Source: Nonomuraea guangzhouensis (lineage in GTDB: Bacteria; Actinomycetota; Actinomycetes; Streptosporangiales; Streptosporangiaceae). From it: a DNA stretch of 64,000 nt. The notes below the pieces were generated by a model. It saw nothing but the letters and a program-made list of their open reading frames with translations, was not told the DNA's origin and searched no databases. The stretch covers positions 175,642 through 239,641 of the forward strand of contig NZ_JAHKRM010000015.1 in NCBI RefSeq assembly GCF_019396345.1, read 5' to 3'. The translations under genes were made by a program, and so were the position numbers. This document shows, piece after piece, positions 14,911 to 23,028 of this stretch. How positions within the stretch are numbered: position 1 is the stretch's first letter; every line of letters starts with the position of its first letter.

Positions 14911-15978
14911 GTGTCCGTGCAGGTGAGCCGCCGAGTCGTGGTGGCGGGGGTGCTGCTCCTGGCCCTCGCCTCGGCCAGTGCCGTCCCGCACCGGGCCGCC
15001 GGGACGGCTGACCTCTCGGCGACGGCTCTTGACTTGCCGCTTGGTGGCGGCGATCAACGCGTGACGCTTGGCGACCCGTTGTCCGATAGTCGCGATCAAC
15101 GTGCGACGCTTGGCGATCTGTTGTCTGGCAGTCGCGATCAACGTGCGACGGATGGCGACCCGCCGTCTGTGAGTCGCGATCAATCTGTGGAGGTTCGTGA
15201 CCTGCCGTCTGGCAGTCCTGAGCAGCCGGTGACGGCGCCTGGTGATCGCGAGCTGCCGGTGGAGGCGCGGGGCCTCTGGGGTGACGAGGCGGACGTCGTA
15301 CGCGGTGCGCGTTCGGTCGTGGTCGGGCACCACGCGGCCACCGAACTGCTCCGCGACCTCGCGCGCAGGGCCGACGCCGCCGGGACGCGCGTCTCCGCCG
15401 TGCTCGGACGGCCGGTGCGGCCCGTGGTGCTCGTGCCTGGTTCGACGGCCGAGGCCGCGCGGGTGGCCGGGGTGGGGAGTGTCGCCGGGCTGGCGGCGGT
15501 GGCCGATGGCGGGCGGGTCGTCGTGGTGCCCGAGTACTTCGGCCGGCTGACCCCGACCGGGCGGGACGTCGTACTCACACACGAGCTCACCCACGTCGCG
15601 GCCGGGACGGAGCGGCTGCCTGTGTGGCTTTATGAGGGGTTCGCCGACTACGTGGGCTACCGGGACGCGGGGCTGCCGGTTCGGGTCGCCGCCGCTGAGC
15701 TGGCCGCCGAGGTGCGGGCCGGGCGCTTGCCGGGTGGGTTGCCGGGGCCTGAGGCATTCGCACCCTCTTCCCGGGACCCTGTAGGGCTGGCACGGGCGTA
15801 CCAGGAGGCGTGGTTGGCGTGTCGCTTCATCGCCGAGCGGTTCGGTGAGGGGACTCTGGTGAGGCTCTACCGTGATGCCCAGACGGGTGGCGTCGACCGG
15901 GGGCTCGCCAGGCTCGGGCTCTCGGCGGGGACGTTGACCGCACGGTGGCGCGACTACGTGCGGGACCAGCTTGCGTAA
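14911..15978 (+). CDS. Secreted or membrane-anchored HEXXH zinc metalloprotease with in-frame repeats
   Basis: 355 residues from leaderless GTG 14911. A signal or anchor helix (VSRRVVVAGVLLLALASASAV) is followed by four 14-residue repeats beginning GDQRV or RDQRA (DNA 15052-15219), then a gluzincin-like domain with HELTH at residues 224-228 and LPVWLYEGFADYVG as the likely third-ligand region. This layout resembles the peptidase MA-like family. The repeat segment is low-complexity and probably a flexible spacer between membrane and enzyme. The next metalloprotease gene starts 11 bp downstream, so the two are probably one operon. Substrate unknown. Confidence 0.75.
   Translation: MSVQVSRRVVVAGVLLLALASASAVPHRAAGTADLSATALDLPLGGGDQRVTLGDPLSDSRDQRATLGDLLSGSRDQRATDGDPPSVSRDQSVEVRDLPSGSPEQPVTAPGDRELPVEARGLWGDEADVVRGARSVVVGHHAATELLRDLARRADAAGTRVSAVLGRPVRPVVLVPGSTAEAARVAGVGSVAGLAAVADGGRVVVVPEYFGRLTPTGRDVVLTHELTHVAAGTERLPVWLYEGFADYVGYRDAGLPVRVAAAELAAEVRAGRLPGGLPGPEAFAPSSRDPVGLARAYQEAWLACRFIAERFGEGTLVRLYRDAQTGGVDRGLARLGLSAGTLTARWRDYVRDQLA
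15052..15219 (+). repeat. Four in-frame 42-bp tandem repeats inside the metalloprotease gene
   Basis: GATCAA occurs at 15052, 15094, 15136 and 15178 with a constant 42-bp period, followed by a diverged fifth copy at 15220. The period is 14 codons, so expansion or loss keeps the frame and would only change linker length. Confidence 0.85.
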
Positions 15979-15989
15979 GGGGAACGCGG

Positions 15990-17705
15990 ATGGACGATTT
16001 GCAGGGCATCAACGACCTGCCACCTGACGACGACGCGGACCTCGCCGCCAGACCCCCAGGCTCACGGCCCGGTGAGGACGCCGCGTCGGCTGGGCGGCCT
16101 GGTGACGACGCCGCGTCGGCTGAGCGGTCCGATGGAGACGACGCGCCGTTCGGCGCGGATGCCGTGTCAGCGGGGTCGGATACCGCCCCGGACACCGGGC
16201 AGGCCGCACCGGGTGGTTGGGCTGTGCCGGGCGGGAGCTCCGCACCGGGTGGCTGGGCTGCGCCAGGCGGAAGCTCCGCACCAGGCGGGCGGGCCGCACC
16301 AGATGAGGGCTCCGCGTCAGTCGGGCAGGCCACGCCAGGGGGGCAGGCCCCATCCGGCGGGAACGCCGCGCCAGGGGGGCAAGTCGCGCCCGGCGGGAAC
16401 GCCGCGGCAGCCGGGCAGGCCACACCTGGCGGGAATGCCGCGCCGGCCGCCCCCGATATGCCTGGGCGGGCCGGCACCGGTTGGGCCTTGGTGCTGCTCG
16501 GGCTGGTGATCCTGGTCGTGGCGGCGTTCGCCACGCCGTGGCGGGTGATGCCGCCGGGCACCCCCACCGTGCCGCCGGACGCCGCGCGTGACTTCAGCGC
16601 AGGCGAGATCGCCAGGGCCGCCGCGTTCGACGCCGCCACCAGTGTCCCCGGGTACCTGTCGCTCGGCCTGACCGTGCTGTTCGCGGGGCTGCTGGTGCTC
16701 ACGCCGTTCGGGGCCAAGGTGCTGGGTGGGTTGCGCGGGCCGTGGTGGGTGCGGGTGGTGCTCGGGGTCACGGTGCTGACCGCGATCGTGGAGGCGGTCA
16801 GGTGGCCGCTGGGCGTCTGGTACGAGATGGTGCTGCGTGACTACGGCCTGTCCACGCAGGACTGGGGCGGCTGGACCATCGACCGGCTCAAGGGGCTGGC
16901 CGTGGGTGTGGTGCTGCAGTCGGTCATGCTGCTGGTCGTGGTGGCGCTGGCCAGGAAGGTGCGGCGCTGGTGGATTCCGGCCGCCGTGGGGGCGTTCGCG
17001 CTGACCCTGCTGGCGTCGTTCGTGTATCCGGTCGTGTTCGAGCCGCTGTTCAACGACTTCCGCCCGATGCCGCAGGGCGCGCTCAGGGTGAACCTGATGA
17101 CGCTGGCCGAGCGCGCCCATGTCCCGGTCGAGGACGTGCTGATCGCCGACGCCTCGCGCCGGACGAACGCGCTCAACGCCTACGTCTCCGGCTTCGGCGC
17201 CACGCGCCGGATCGTCGTGTACGACACGCTGCTCCGGGCCCCGCAGTCCGAGGTCGAGCTGGTCGTGGCGCACGAGCTGGGCCACGCCAAGTACGGGGAC
17301 GTGCTCGCCGGCACGCTGGTGGGCGGGCTGGGCGCCGCGTTCGGCGTGATCCTGCTGTACCTGCTCCTGGAAGTGGTACGGCGGCGCACGGGCATCGTGT
17401 CGGCGGCCGACCCGCGGGCGGTGGGCGTGATCATGGGCTTGCTGAGCCTGGCCACGATCATCGTGGGCCCGGCCCAGAACGTGATCAGCCGCCACGTCGA
17501 GGCGCGCGCCGACCTCCACGCCCTGAACCTCACGAAGGATCCGGGAACGTTCCTCTCGATGCAGAAGCGCCTGGCAATCACCAATATTTCCGACTTGTCG
17601 CTGGATCCGGTGGAATACGCGCTCTATGCCTCGCACCCCTCCGCTCCCGAGCGCATCGCCATGGCCCGGGAGTGGGCCGCGCTGAACGGTCAGCCGCAGC
17701 CGTGA
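15990..17705 (+). CDS. M48-family membrane zinc metalloprotease (CAAX protease 1/Ste24-like)
   Basis: 571 residues from ATG 15990 with AAGGGGA 7 nt upstream. Residues 1-157 are disordered and Ala/Gly/Pro-rich, with repeated APGGWAAPGGSS and GGNAAPGGQ units; this is unusual for the family, where the first helix normally lies near the N-terminus. Transmembrane helices (about 165-185, 220-245, 255-275, 300-325, 330-350) follow, then the catalytic VVAHELGHAKYGD (HELGH 428-432), further helices and the third ligand in ARADLHALNL. The family cleaves prenylated peptides in eukaryotes; bacterial members work in membrane protein quality control. The stop overlaps the next start (GTGA). Confidence 0.9.
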   Translation: MDDLQGINDLPPDDDADLAARPPGSRPGEDAASAGRPGDDAASAERSDGDDAPFGADAVSAGSDTAPDTGQAAPGGWAVPGGSSAPGGWAAPGGSSAPGGRAAPDEGSASVGQATPGGQAPSGGNAAPGGQVAPGGNAAAAGQATPGGNAAPAAPDMPGRAGTGWALVLLGLVILVVAAFATPWRVMPPGTPTVPPDAARDFSAGEIARAAAFDAATSVPGYLSLGLTVLFAGLLVLTPFGAKVLGGLRGPWWVRVVLGVTVLTAIVEAVRWPLGVWYEMVLRDYGLSTQDWGGWTIDRLKGLAVGVVLQSVMLLVVVALARKVRRWWIPAAVGAFALTLLASFVYPVVFEPLFNDFRPMPQGALRVNLMTLAERAHVPVEDVLIADASRRTNALNAYVSGFGATRRIVVYDTLLRAPQSEVELVVAHELGHAKYGDVLAGTLVGGLGAAFGVILLYLLLEVVRRRTGIVSAADPRAVGVIMGLLSLATIIVGPAQNVISRHVEARADLHALNLTKDPGTFLSMQKRLAITNISDLSLDPVEYALYASHPSAPERIAMAREWAALNGQPQP

Positions 17706-18787
17706 CCGGTGTGCTCATCGTCACGAACGACTTCCCGCCCAGGCCGGGTGGCATCCAGTCATTCGTGCACGGGCTGGCCCTGCGCACCCCCGGCGTGGCC
17801 GTCTACGCTCCGGCCTGGCGGGGGTGCGCGGAGTTCGACCGCCGCCAGCCGTACCGGATCGTCCGGCATCCCACCTCGCTGATGCTGCCGACCCGGGCGG
17901 TCGCCCGCCGGGCGGCCCGGCTGCTGGCCGAGGAGGGGGCGGACACGGTGGTGTTCGGCGCGGCGGCCCCGCTGGGCCTGCTCGCGCCGGGGTTACGGGC
18001 GGCGGGCGCGCGGCGCGTGGTGATGCTCACCCACGGCCATGAGGCGTCGTGGGCGAGCGCGCCGGTGTTCCGGACGGTGCTGCGCAGGATCGGGGCGCAC
18101 GCCGACGTGGTGACCTACCTCGGCGAGTACACGCGCGCCCGGCTGGCCGCCGCGATCCCGGCGGCCAAGCTGGTGCGGCTGGCGCCGGGCGTGGACGCCG
18201 GCCAGTTCCATCCGGACGCGGTCAAGGCCGAGCTCGGGCTGGACGGCCGGCCGGTGGTGCTCTGCGTGTCCAGACTGGTGCCGCGCAAGGGCCAGGACCA
18301 GCTCATCAGGGCTTGGCCTCTGGTGCTGCGAGCGGTGCCGGAGGCGGTGCTGCTGCTCGTGGGCGGCGGGCCGTACCGCGAGCGGCTGAAGAAGCTGGCG
18401 CGGGGACACGAGTCCGTCCGGTTCACCGGCACGGTCCCGGCGGGGAGCCTGGCCGGTTACTACGCCGCTGCGGACCTGTTCGCGATGCCGTGCCGGACCA
18501 GGCTGGGCGGCGTCGACGTCGAGGGGCTGGGCATCGTGTTCCTGGAGGCGTCGGCGAGCGGCCTGCCGGTCGTCGCGGGCGCGTCCGGTGGCGCCCCGGA
18601 CGCGGTACGGCACGGCGAGACCGGCCTCGTCGTCGACGGCACCGACGTGAACGAGGTGGCCGGAGCCCTCATCGAGCTGCTCGGCGACCCCGAACGCGCC
18701 CGCAAGATGGGCGCCCGCGGCCGTGACTGGGTCGTCGGCGAGTGGGCCTGGGACCTGGTGGCCGCCCGCTTCAGCGCTCTCCTTTAG
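17702..18787 (+). CDS. pimB: PimB'-like GDP-mannose-dependent phosphatidylinositol mannoside mannosyltransferase
   Basis: 361 residues, GT-B fold, glycosyltransferase family 4. The N-terminal NDFPPRPGGIQSFV, the middle THGHEASWA, the nucleotide-binding VSRLVPRKGQD and the C-terminal FAMPCRTRLGGVDVEGLGI with EASASGLPVV closely follow mycobacterial PimB' (Rv2188c) as I recall it, which adds the second mannose to PIM1. The match across both domains makes this the best call; another mannosyl- or glucosyltransferase of the family remains possible. Translationally coupled to the M48 protease gene. The last 4 bp overlap the convergent permease gene. Confidence 0.8.
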   Translation: MTGVLIVTNDFPPRPGGIQSFVHGLALRTPGVAVYAPAWRGCAEFDRRQPYRIVRHPTSLMLPTRAVARRAARLLAEEGADTVVFGAAAPLGLLAPGLRAAGARRVVMLTHGHEASWASAPVFRTVLRRIGAHADVVTYLGEYTRARLAAAIPAAKLVRLAPGVDAGQFHPDAVKAELGLDGRPVVLCVSRLVPRKGQDQLIRAWPLVLRAVPEAVLLLVGGGPYRERLKKLARGHESVRFTGTVPAGSLAGYYAAADLFAMPCRTRLGGVDVEGLGIVFLEASASGLPVVAGASGGAPDAVRHGETGLVVDGTDVNEVAGALIELLGDPERARKMGARGRDWVVGEWAWDLVAARFSALL

Positions 18788-19701
18788 CCCTTGGTGGCCC
18801 CCAGCGTGAGCCCGGCGACGAACTGCTTGTGCAGCATCTGGAAGACGATCAGCGTCGGCAGCGCCACCAGCATCGACCCGGCGGCCAGCAGGTTGTAGTC
18901 GGTGAAGAACTGGCCGCGCAGGTTGTTCAGGGCCGAGGTGACGGGCAGTTTGTCGCCCGAGGACATCAGCACCAGCGCCCACAGGAAGTCGTTGTACATG
19001 AAGGTGAACTCCAGCGTGGCCAGCGCCGCCAGCACCGGGCGGCACAGCGGCAGGGTGAGCTGCCAGTAGCGGCGCCACACGCCGGCCCCGTCGACCAGTG
19101 CCGCCTCGGTGATCTCCTCCGGGATCGTGCGCATGAAGTTCGACATGACGAACACGCAGAAGCCGAACTGGAAGGCCACATGCACCAGGATCAGCCCGAG
19201 GTAGGAGTCGTACAGCGACTGGGAGTCCGACAGCCACGTCGGCAGCGGCACCAGCGTGTAGAGGGTGTAGAGCGGGGTGATCAGCACCTGCGGCGGCAGC
19301 AGGTTGCCCGCCGTGAAGGTGATCAGCAGCACCTTGCGCCCGGGGATGCGCAGCCGTGCGATCGCGAACGCCGTGAACGACGCCATGAACAGCGTGATCA
19401 GCACGCCGGGGATCACCACGATCAGCGTGTTGAGGAAGTAGCGCGGCAGGTCGGCCTGGCTCCACGCCTCCCCGTAGTAGTCGAGCGTCAGGTGTTCGGG
19501 CAGCGAGAAGTAGCCCAGCCGCGACGTCTCCTCGTACGGCCGCAACGAGGCGTAGACGGCCAGGGCGAGCGGCAGCACCCAGCCCAGCGCCACCAGGCTC
19601 AGGAAGGCGTACAGCAGGATCCGCAGGGGCCGCGCCGGGCGGCGCACCGGCGGGCGCCGGTCCTGGAGCTCGCGCGTCGAGGCGGGCGCGGTGAGCGTCA
19701 T
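18784..19701 (-). CDS. Carbohydrate ABC transporter permease, MalG type
   Basis: 305 residues from ATG 19701 (GGAGG 4 nt upstream), overlapping the stop of the upstream permease gene (ATGA). Six transmembrane helices and the cytoplasmic EAA loop EEITEAALVDGAGVWRRYW, which docks the ATPase. The C-terminal KQFVAGLTLGATKG is typical of CUT1-family sugar permeases. Last gene of a three-gene operon (binding protein, MalF-type, MalG-type) that has no ATPase; actinobacterial CUT1 systems often share an MsiK-type ATPase encoded elsewhere. Confidence 0.92.
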   Translation of the reverse strand: MTLTAPASTRELQDRRPPVRRPARPLRILLYAFLSLVALGWVLPLALAVYASLRPYEETSRLGYFSLPEHLTLDYYGEAWSQADLPRYFLNTLIVVIPGVLITLFMASFTAFAIARLRIPGRKVLLITFTAGNLLPPQVLITPLYTLYTLVPLPTWLSDSQSLYDSYLGLILVHVAFQFGFCVFVMSNFMRTIPEEITEAALVDGAGVWRRYWQLTLPLCRPVLAALATLEFTFMYNDFLWALVLMSSGDKLPVTSALNNLRGQFFTDYNLLAAGSMLVALPTLIVFQMLHKQFVAGLTLGATKG

Positions 19702-20570
19702 CGGTCCTCCTTGAACAGCTGCGAGAGGTAGACCACGATGAACCCGAGCGTGATCACCAGCAGGATCACCGCGATGGCCGAGCCGAACCCGATCCGGCTC
19801 GCCTCGCCCACGATGTTCTCGGTCACCAGCACCGACAGCAGTTCGAGGCCGTTCCTGCCCTTGTTGATGGCATAGACGATGTCGAACGCGCGCAACGCCT
19901 CGATCACTGTGATCACCAGCACGATCACGTTGACCGGTCGCAGCGTCGGGAACACCACCCGGAAGAACGCCTGCGCCTCGTTGGCCCCGTCGATCGCGGC
20001 CGCCTCCTTCAGGGCGGGATCGACCGCCTTGAGCCCCGCCAGATAGATGATCATGACGTACCCGACGTGCCGCCACGCCGCCGCCACCATGACCACCCAG
20101 ATGTTGATCGACCGGTCGCCCAGCCAGTCCACCTTCAGCCCGGTCACCGCGTTCAGCACGCCGTAGTCGGAGGAGTACACGAGCTGCGCGATGAACCCCA
20201 CCACGGCCAGCGACAGCACGACCGGGGTGTACAGGACGCTCTGGTAGACCCGCGACAGCTTCAGCCGCCGATCCAGCAGCACCGCGCAGAACAGCCCGAA
20301 CGGCGTCGCGACCAGGCCGAGGAAGCCGAGCCAGAGCACGTTGTTGCGGATGGCCGACCAGAACGGCGGATAGTCGTTGACCAGGTCGGCGTAGTTCCGG
20401 CCGCCCACCCACTCCATCGGCCCGATGCCGTTCCAGCTGGTGCCCGACAGCCCGATGGAGGCCAGCGTGGGCCCCCAGATGAGGCCCACGTTGACGATGA
20501 TGGCCACCCCCAGCCCGATGACCAGGATGGTCACGTCGCGGGCGGAGTAGCGACGGGTCTTGGTGGCCAT
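19698..20570 (-). CDS. Carbohydrate ABC transporter permease, MalF/UgpA type
   Basis: 290 residues with six predicted helices and the EAA loop KEAAAIDGANEAQAFFRVVFP. A periplasmic loop (EWVGGRNYADLVNDYPPFW) precedes helix 2, as in CUT1 MalF-type subunits. Its start codon overlaps the stop of the binding-protein gene by one base (TGATG). It forms the membrane channel with the MalG-type subunit downstream. The sugar is unknown; gene order and sequence type suit a di- or oligosaccharide. Confidence 0.92.
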   Translation of the reverse strand: MATKTRRYSARDVTILVIGLGVAIIVNVGLIWGPTLASIGLSGTSWNGIGPMEWVGGRNYADLVNDYPPFWSAIRNNVLWLGFLGLVATPFGLFCAVLLDRRLKLSRVYQSVLYTPVVLSLAVVGFIAQLVYSSDYGVLNAVTGLKVDWLGDRSINIWVVMVAAAWRHVGYVMIIYLAGLKAVDPALKEAAAIDGANEAQAFFRVVFPTLRPVNVIVLVITVIEALRAFDIVYAINKGRNGLELLSVLVTENIVGEASRIGFGSAIAVILLVITLGFIVVYLSQLFKEDR

Positions 20571-21862
20571 CAGCGGAAGATGTTGGCCTTCTGCTTCTCG
20601 ATGCTCGCCAGTAAGGGGTCGATCTCGTTCGGCTTGCCGACGAACGTCTGCAGCGACGGGATCATCACGGTGGAGGCGAAGTCGGGCCGGGTGTCCCGGT
20701 CGAGGAACTGGGCGATGTGCGTCGCCTTGGACACCAGCTCGGCGCCGCGCTTCTGCAGCGAGCTGTAGCCGCTGGTGTCGGCCTTGGAGTTGGAGGCCAG
20801 CGTGCCGGGGTCCAGCTTGGTGGCGATGTTCTGCGACGAGCCCTGGGCCAGGTGCTTCAGCAGCGCCTTGGCGCCGTCGACGTTCTTGGCCTTGGCCGAG
20901 ATCATGTAGCCGTCGATGGGCGCGTCGATGGAGTCGGTGCCGTAGGTCGGATTGATCTCGGGGAAGGTGAAGAAGTCGATGTCGTCACGTTCGTTCTCCG
21001 GGAACTGCTGGGCGACGAACATGCCGAGCAGGTACATGCCGGTCTTCTTCTGCTGCAGCGACTGCCCGGCCTCCTCCCAGGTACGCCCCAGCGCCGCGGG
21101 CTGGTGATACTCCATCAGGCCCCGCCAGGTGTCGAAGACCTGTTTGACCTTGGGGTCGGTCCACGACTCCTTGCCGCCCATGAGTGAGATGTGGAAGTCG
21201 TAGCCGTTCATCCGCATGTTGAGGATGTCGAACGTGCCCATCGCGGGCCAGCCGTCCTTGTCGGCGAACGCGATCGGGATCAGCCCGTCGGTCTTCATCT
21301 TCTTGGCCAGCGCGGTGAGCTCGTCCAGCGTCTTGGGCACCTCGTAGCCCTTCTCCTGCCAGACGCTCTTGCGGTAGAAGACGGCCCACGGGTAGTAGGT
21401 GAACGGCACGAAGTACTGCTTGCCGTCGGACCCCGTCGAGGCGGCCTTCATGGCGGGCGTGTAGTCGCCCCCGATCTCCCGCCACACGTCCGAGATGTCC
21501 GTCGCGAGCCCCTGCTCGGCGAAGAACTGCATGCGGTAACCGGCGAACCAGGTGAACACGTCGTCCGGCGTGCCCTTGAGGTAGCGGTTGATGTTCTCCT
21601 GGAACGTGTTGTGGTCCACGGTGTTGATCTTCACCTCGCCCTGGGTGAAGCCCTTGATCACCGAGGCGAGAGACTTCTTCGGGACCTCGTCGGAGTAGTT
21701 GGAGCCGAGCGTGATCGTGCCCAGGTTTCCGGCGGACTTACCACCCGGCGGCGCGGCCGTCGGCTCGCTGGAGCCGCAGCCCGCCAGTATGGCGGGGACG
21801 CCGAAGGTGGCCGCCGCGCCGAGTAACAGGTTGCGACGGGAGATCGGCAGACGTTGGACCAT
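20570..21862 (-). CDS. Extracellular sugar-binding lipoprotein of an ABC importer
   Basis: 430 residues from ATG 21862 with GGAGG 7 nt upstream. The N-terminus ISRRNLLLGAAATFG has the twin-arginine-like pair, followed by the lipobox LAGC, so the mature protein is lipid-anchored. The body has the family-1 solute-binding fold, with VFTWFAGYRMQFFAEQG, VPFTYYPWAVFYRKS and a Trp-rich ligand cleft. First gene of the operon. A TTGACA -35 (minus strand 21947-21942) with a weak TTCTCT -10 lies in the intergenic region shared with the DeoR-family regulator, which is the obvious candidate repressor. Confidence 0.92.
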   Translation of the reverse strand: MVQRLPISRRNLLLGAAATFGVPAILAGCGSSEPTAAPPGGKSAGNLGTITLGSNYSDEVPKKSLASVIKGFTQGEVKINTVDHNTFQENINRYLKGTPDDVFTWFAGYRMQFFAEQGLATDISDVWREIGGDYTPAMKAASTGSDGKQYFVPFTYYPWAVFYRKSVWQEKGYEVPKTLDELTALAKKMKTDGLIPIAFADKDGWPAMGTFDILNMRMNGYDFHISLMGGKESWTDPKVKQVFDTWRGLMEYHQPAALGRTWEEAGQSLQQKKTGMYLLGMFVAQQFPENERDDIDFFTFPEINPTYGTDSIDAPIDGYMISAKAKNVDGAKALLKHLAQGSSQNIATKLDPGTLASNSKADTSGYSSLQKRGAELVSKATHIAQFLDRDTRPDFASTVMIPSLQTFVGKPNEIDPLLASIEKQKANIFR

Positions 21863-22074
21863 GGTGGTTCCTCCTTGCCCGGACCCTCACATTCCCCCGA
21901 ATTCGCTCGATTTCCTTCAGAGAAGAGCACACTTATCCAGCTGTCAACGCACGATTTGATGTCGGCGTCCCCCCTGAACCATCACAACCGAGCACGAGGC
22001 CTTGAACTCCGCAGGTGGCGTGTCATGATGCGTCCGAATGGCATGTCGGAAACTGTTGAGAACTGGGTGATGCG
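21863..22074. promoter_or_regulatory. Divergent promoter region between the sugar importer and DeoR regulator
   Basis: Leftward promoter TTGACA (21947-21942) for the binding-protein operon. Rightward TTGAAC, then 16 bp, then CATGAT (22003-22030 region) is a plausible promoter for the regulator. Short repeats AACTGTTGAGAACTG lie just before the regulator start and could be its own site. Confidence 0.4.
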
Positions 22075-22842
22075 ATGCTCGCCGTCCAGCGACAGCAGAC
22101 AATTCTGGAGCTCGTACGGCTGAACGGCGCCGTCAAGGTGGTCGACCTGGTGCGCGAGTTCGGGGTCTCGGACATCACGATCCGCCGCGACCTCGAGCTG
22201 CTGGCCGAACGGGGCCTGCTGGCCAAGGTGCACGGAGGCGCGACCGTCATCGGCGCCGGCTCGACCGATGAGCCGGGCTTCGCCGTCAAGTCGGTCCGGC
22301 AGGAGAACGAGAAGCTGGTCATCGCCCGCCGCGCGGCCGGGCTGGTGCTGCCGGGCACCGCCGTGGCGCTCTCGGCCGGGACCACGACCTGGACGCTCGC
22401 CCAGCAGCTGGTGAACCTGCCCGGCCTGACCGTGGTGACCAACTCGGTGCGGATCGCCGACGTCTTCCAGCACGGGGGCCGCCCGGACCAGACGGTGGTG
22501 CTGACGGGTGGCGTACGCACGCCCTCGGACGCGCTCGTCGGCCCGGTGGCGGTGGCCGCGATCCGGCTGCTCAACGTGGACGTGCTGTTCCTGGGCGTGC
22601 ACGGGATGACCACGCGAGCCGGCTTCACCACGCCGAACATGATGGAGGCCGAGACCGACCGCGCCCTGGTCGAGGCCGCGAGCAGTCTGGTCGTGCTGGC
22701 CGATCACACCAAGTGGGGGACCGTGGGCATCAGCACGATCGCCCGGCTGAGCGAGGCCGACATGGTGATCTCCGACGGCGGCCTGCCCGAGACGGCCAGG
22801 ACGGCGCTGGCCGAGCAGGCGGGCGAGCTGGTCATCGTTTGA
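22075..22842 (+). CDS. DeoR/GlpR-family transcriptional repressor
   Basis: 255 residues. The N-terminal DeoR helix-turn-helix (residues 1-57) contains QQTILELVRLNGAVKVVDLVREF and the family signature SDITIRRDLELLAERGLL. The C-terminal DeoRC sensor domain (about 75-235) has the phosphosugar-binding GTTTWTLAQQL and VVTNSVRIADVF stretches. The family usually releases DNA when a sugar phosphate binds. It sits exactly between two sugar ABC importers, one divergent and one downstream, and probably controls at least one. The start at ATG 22075 is favoured by the GGGTGA upstream. Confidence 0.92.
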   Translation: MLAVQRQQTILELVRLNGAVKVVDLVREFGVSDITIRRDLELLAERGLLAKVHGGATVIGAGSTDEPGFAVKSVRQENEKLVIARRAAGLVLPGTAVALSAGTTTWTLAQQLVNLPGLTVVTNSVRIADVFQHGGRPDQTVVLTGGVRTPSDALVGPVAVAAIRLLNVDVLFLGVHGMTTRAGFTTPNMMEAETDRALVEAASSLVVLADHTKWGTVGISTIARLSEADMVISDGGLPETARTALAEQAGELVIV

Positions 22843-22896
22843 TCTCGCCCTGTGAGATACCAATCCGATCACATGGCATGCGCTGGGCTTGAGTGA

Positions 22897-22970
22897 TCCT
22901 ACCTATCTGCGAGCTCAAGGCCTATCTTGACAGGGCTTGGCTGTTACCCGTAGTAGTGGTCCTACCTATC
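22897..22970 (+). promoter_or_regulatory. Promoter flanked by two TCCTACCTATC repeats, second sugar importer
   Basis: Perfect -35 TTGACA (22927-22932), 18 bp, -10-like TAGTAG (22951-22956). Identical 11-mers TCCTACCTATC lie at 22897-22907 and 22960-22970, one on each side of the promoter and 63 bp apart (six helical turns), a layout that suits repression by DNA looping. The second repeat would cover the transcription start. Confidence 0.5.
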
Positions 22971-23028
22971 GCACGCATCAGTTTTCGCGCCCCCACCGAA
23001 TGATCGGATGAGTGAGAAGGGTGGCACA

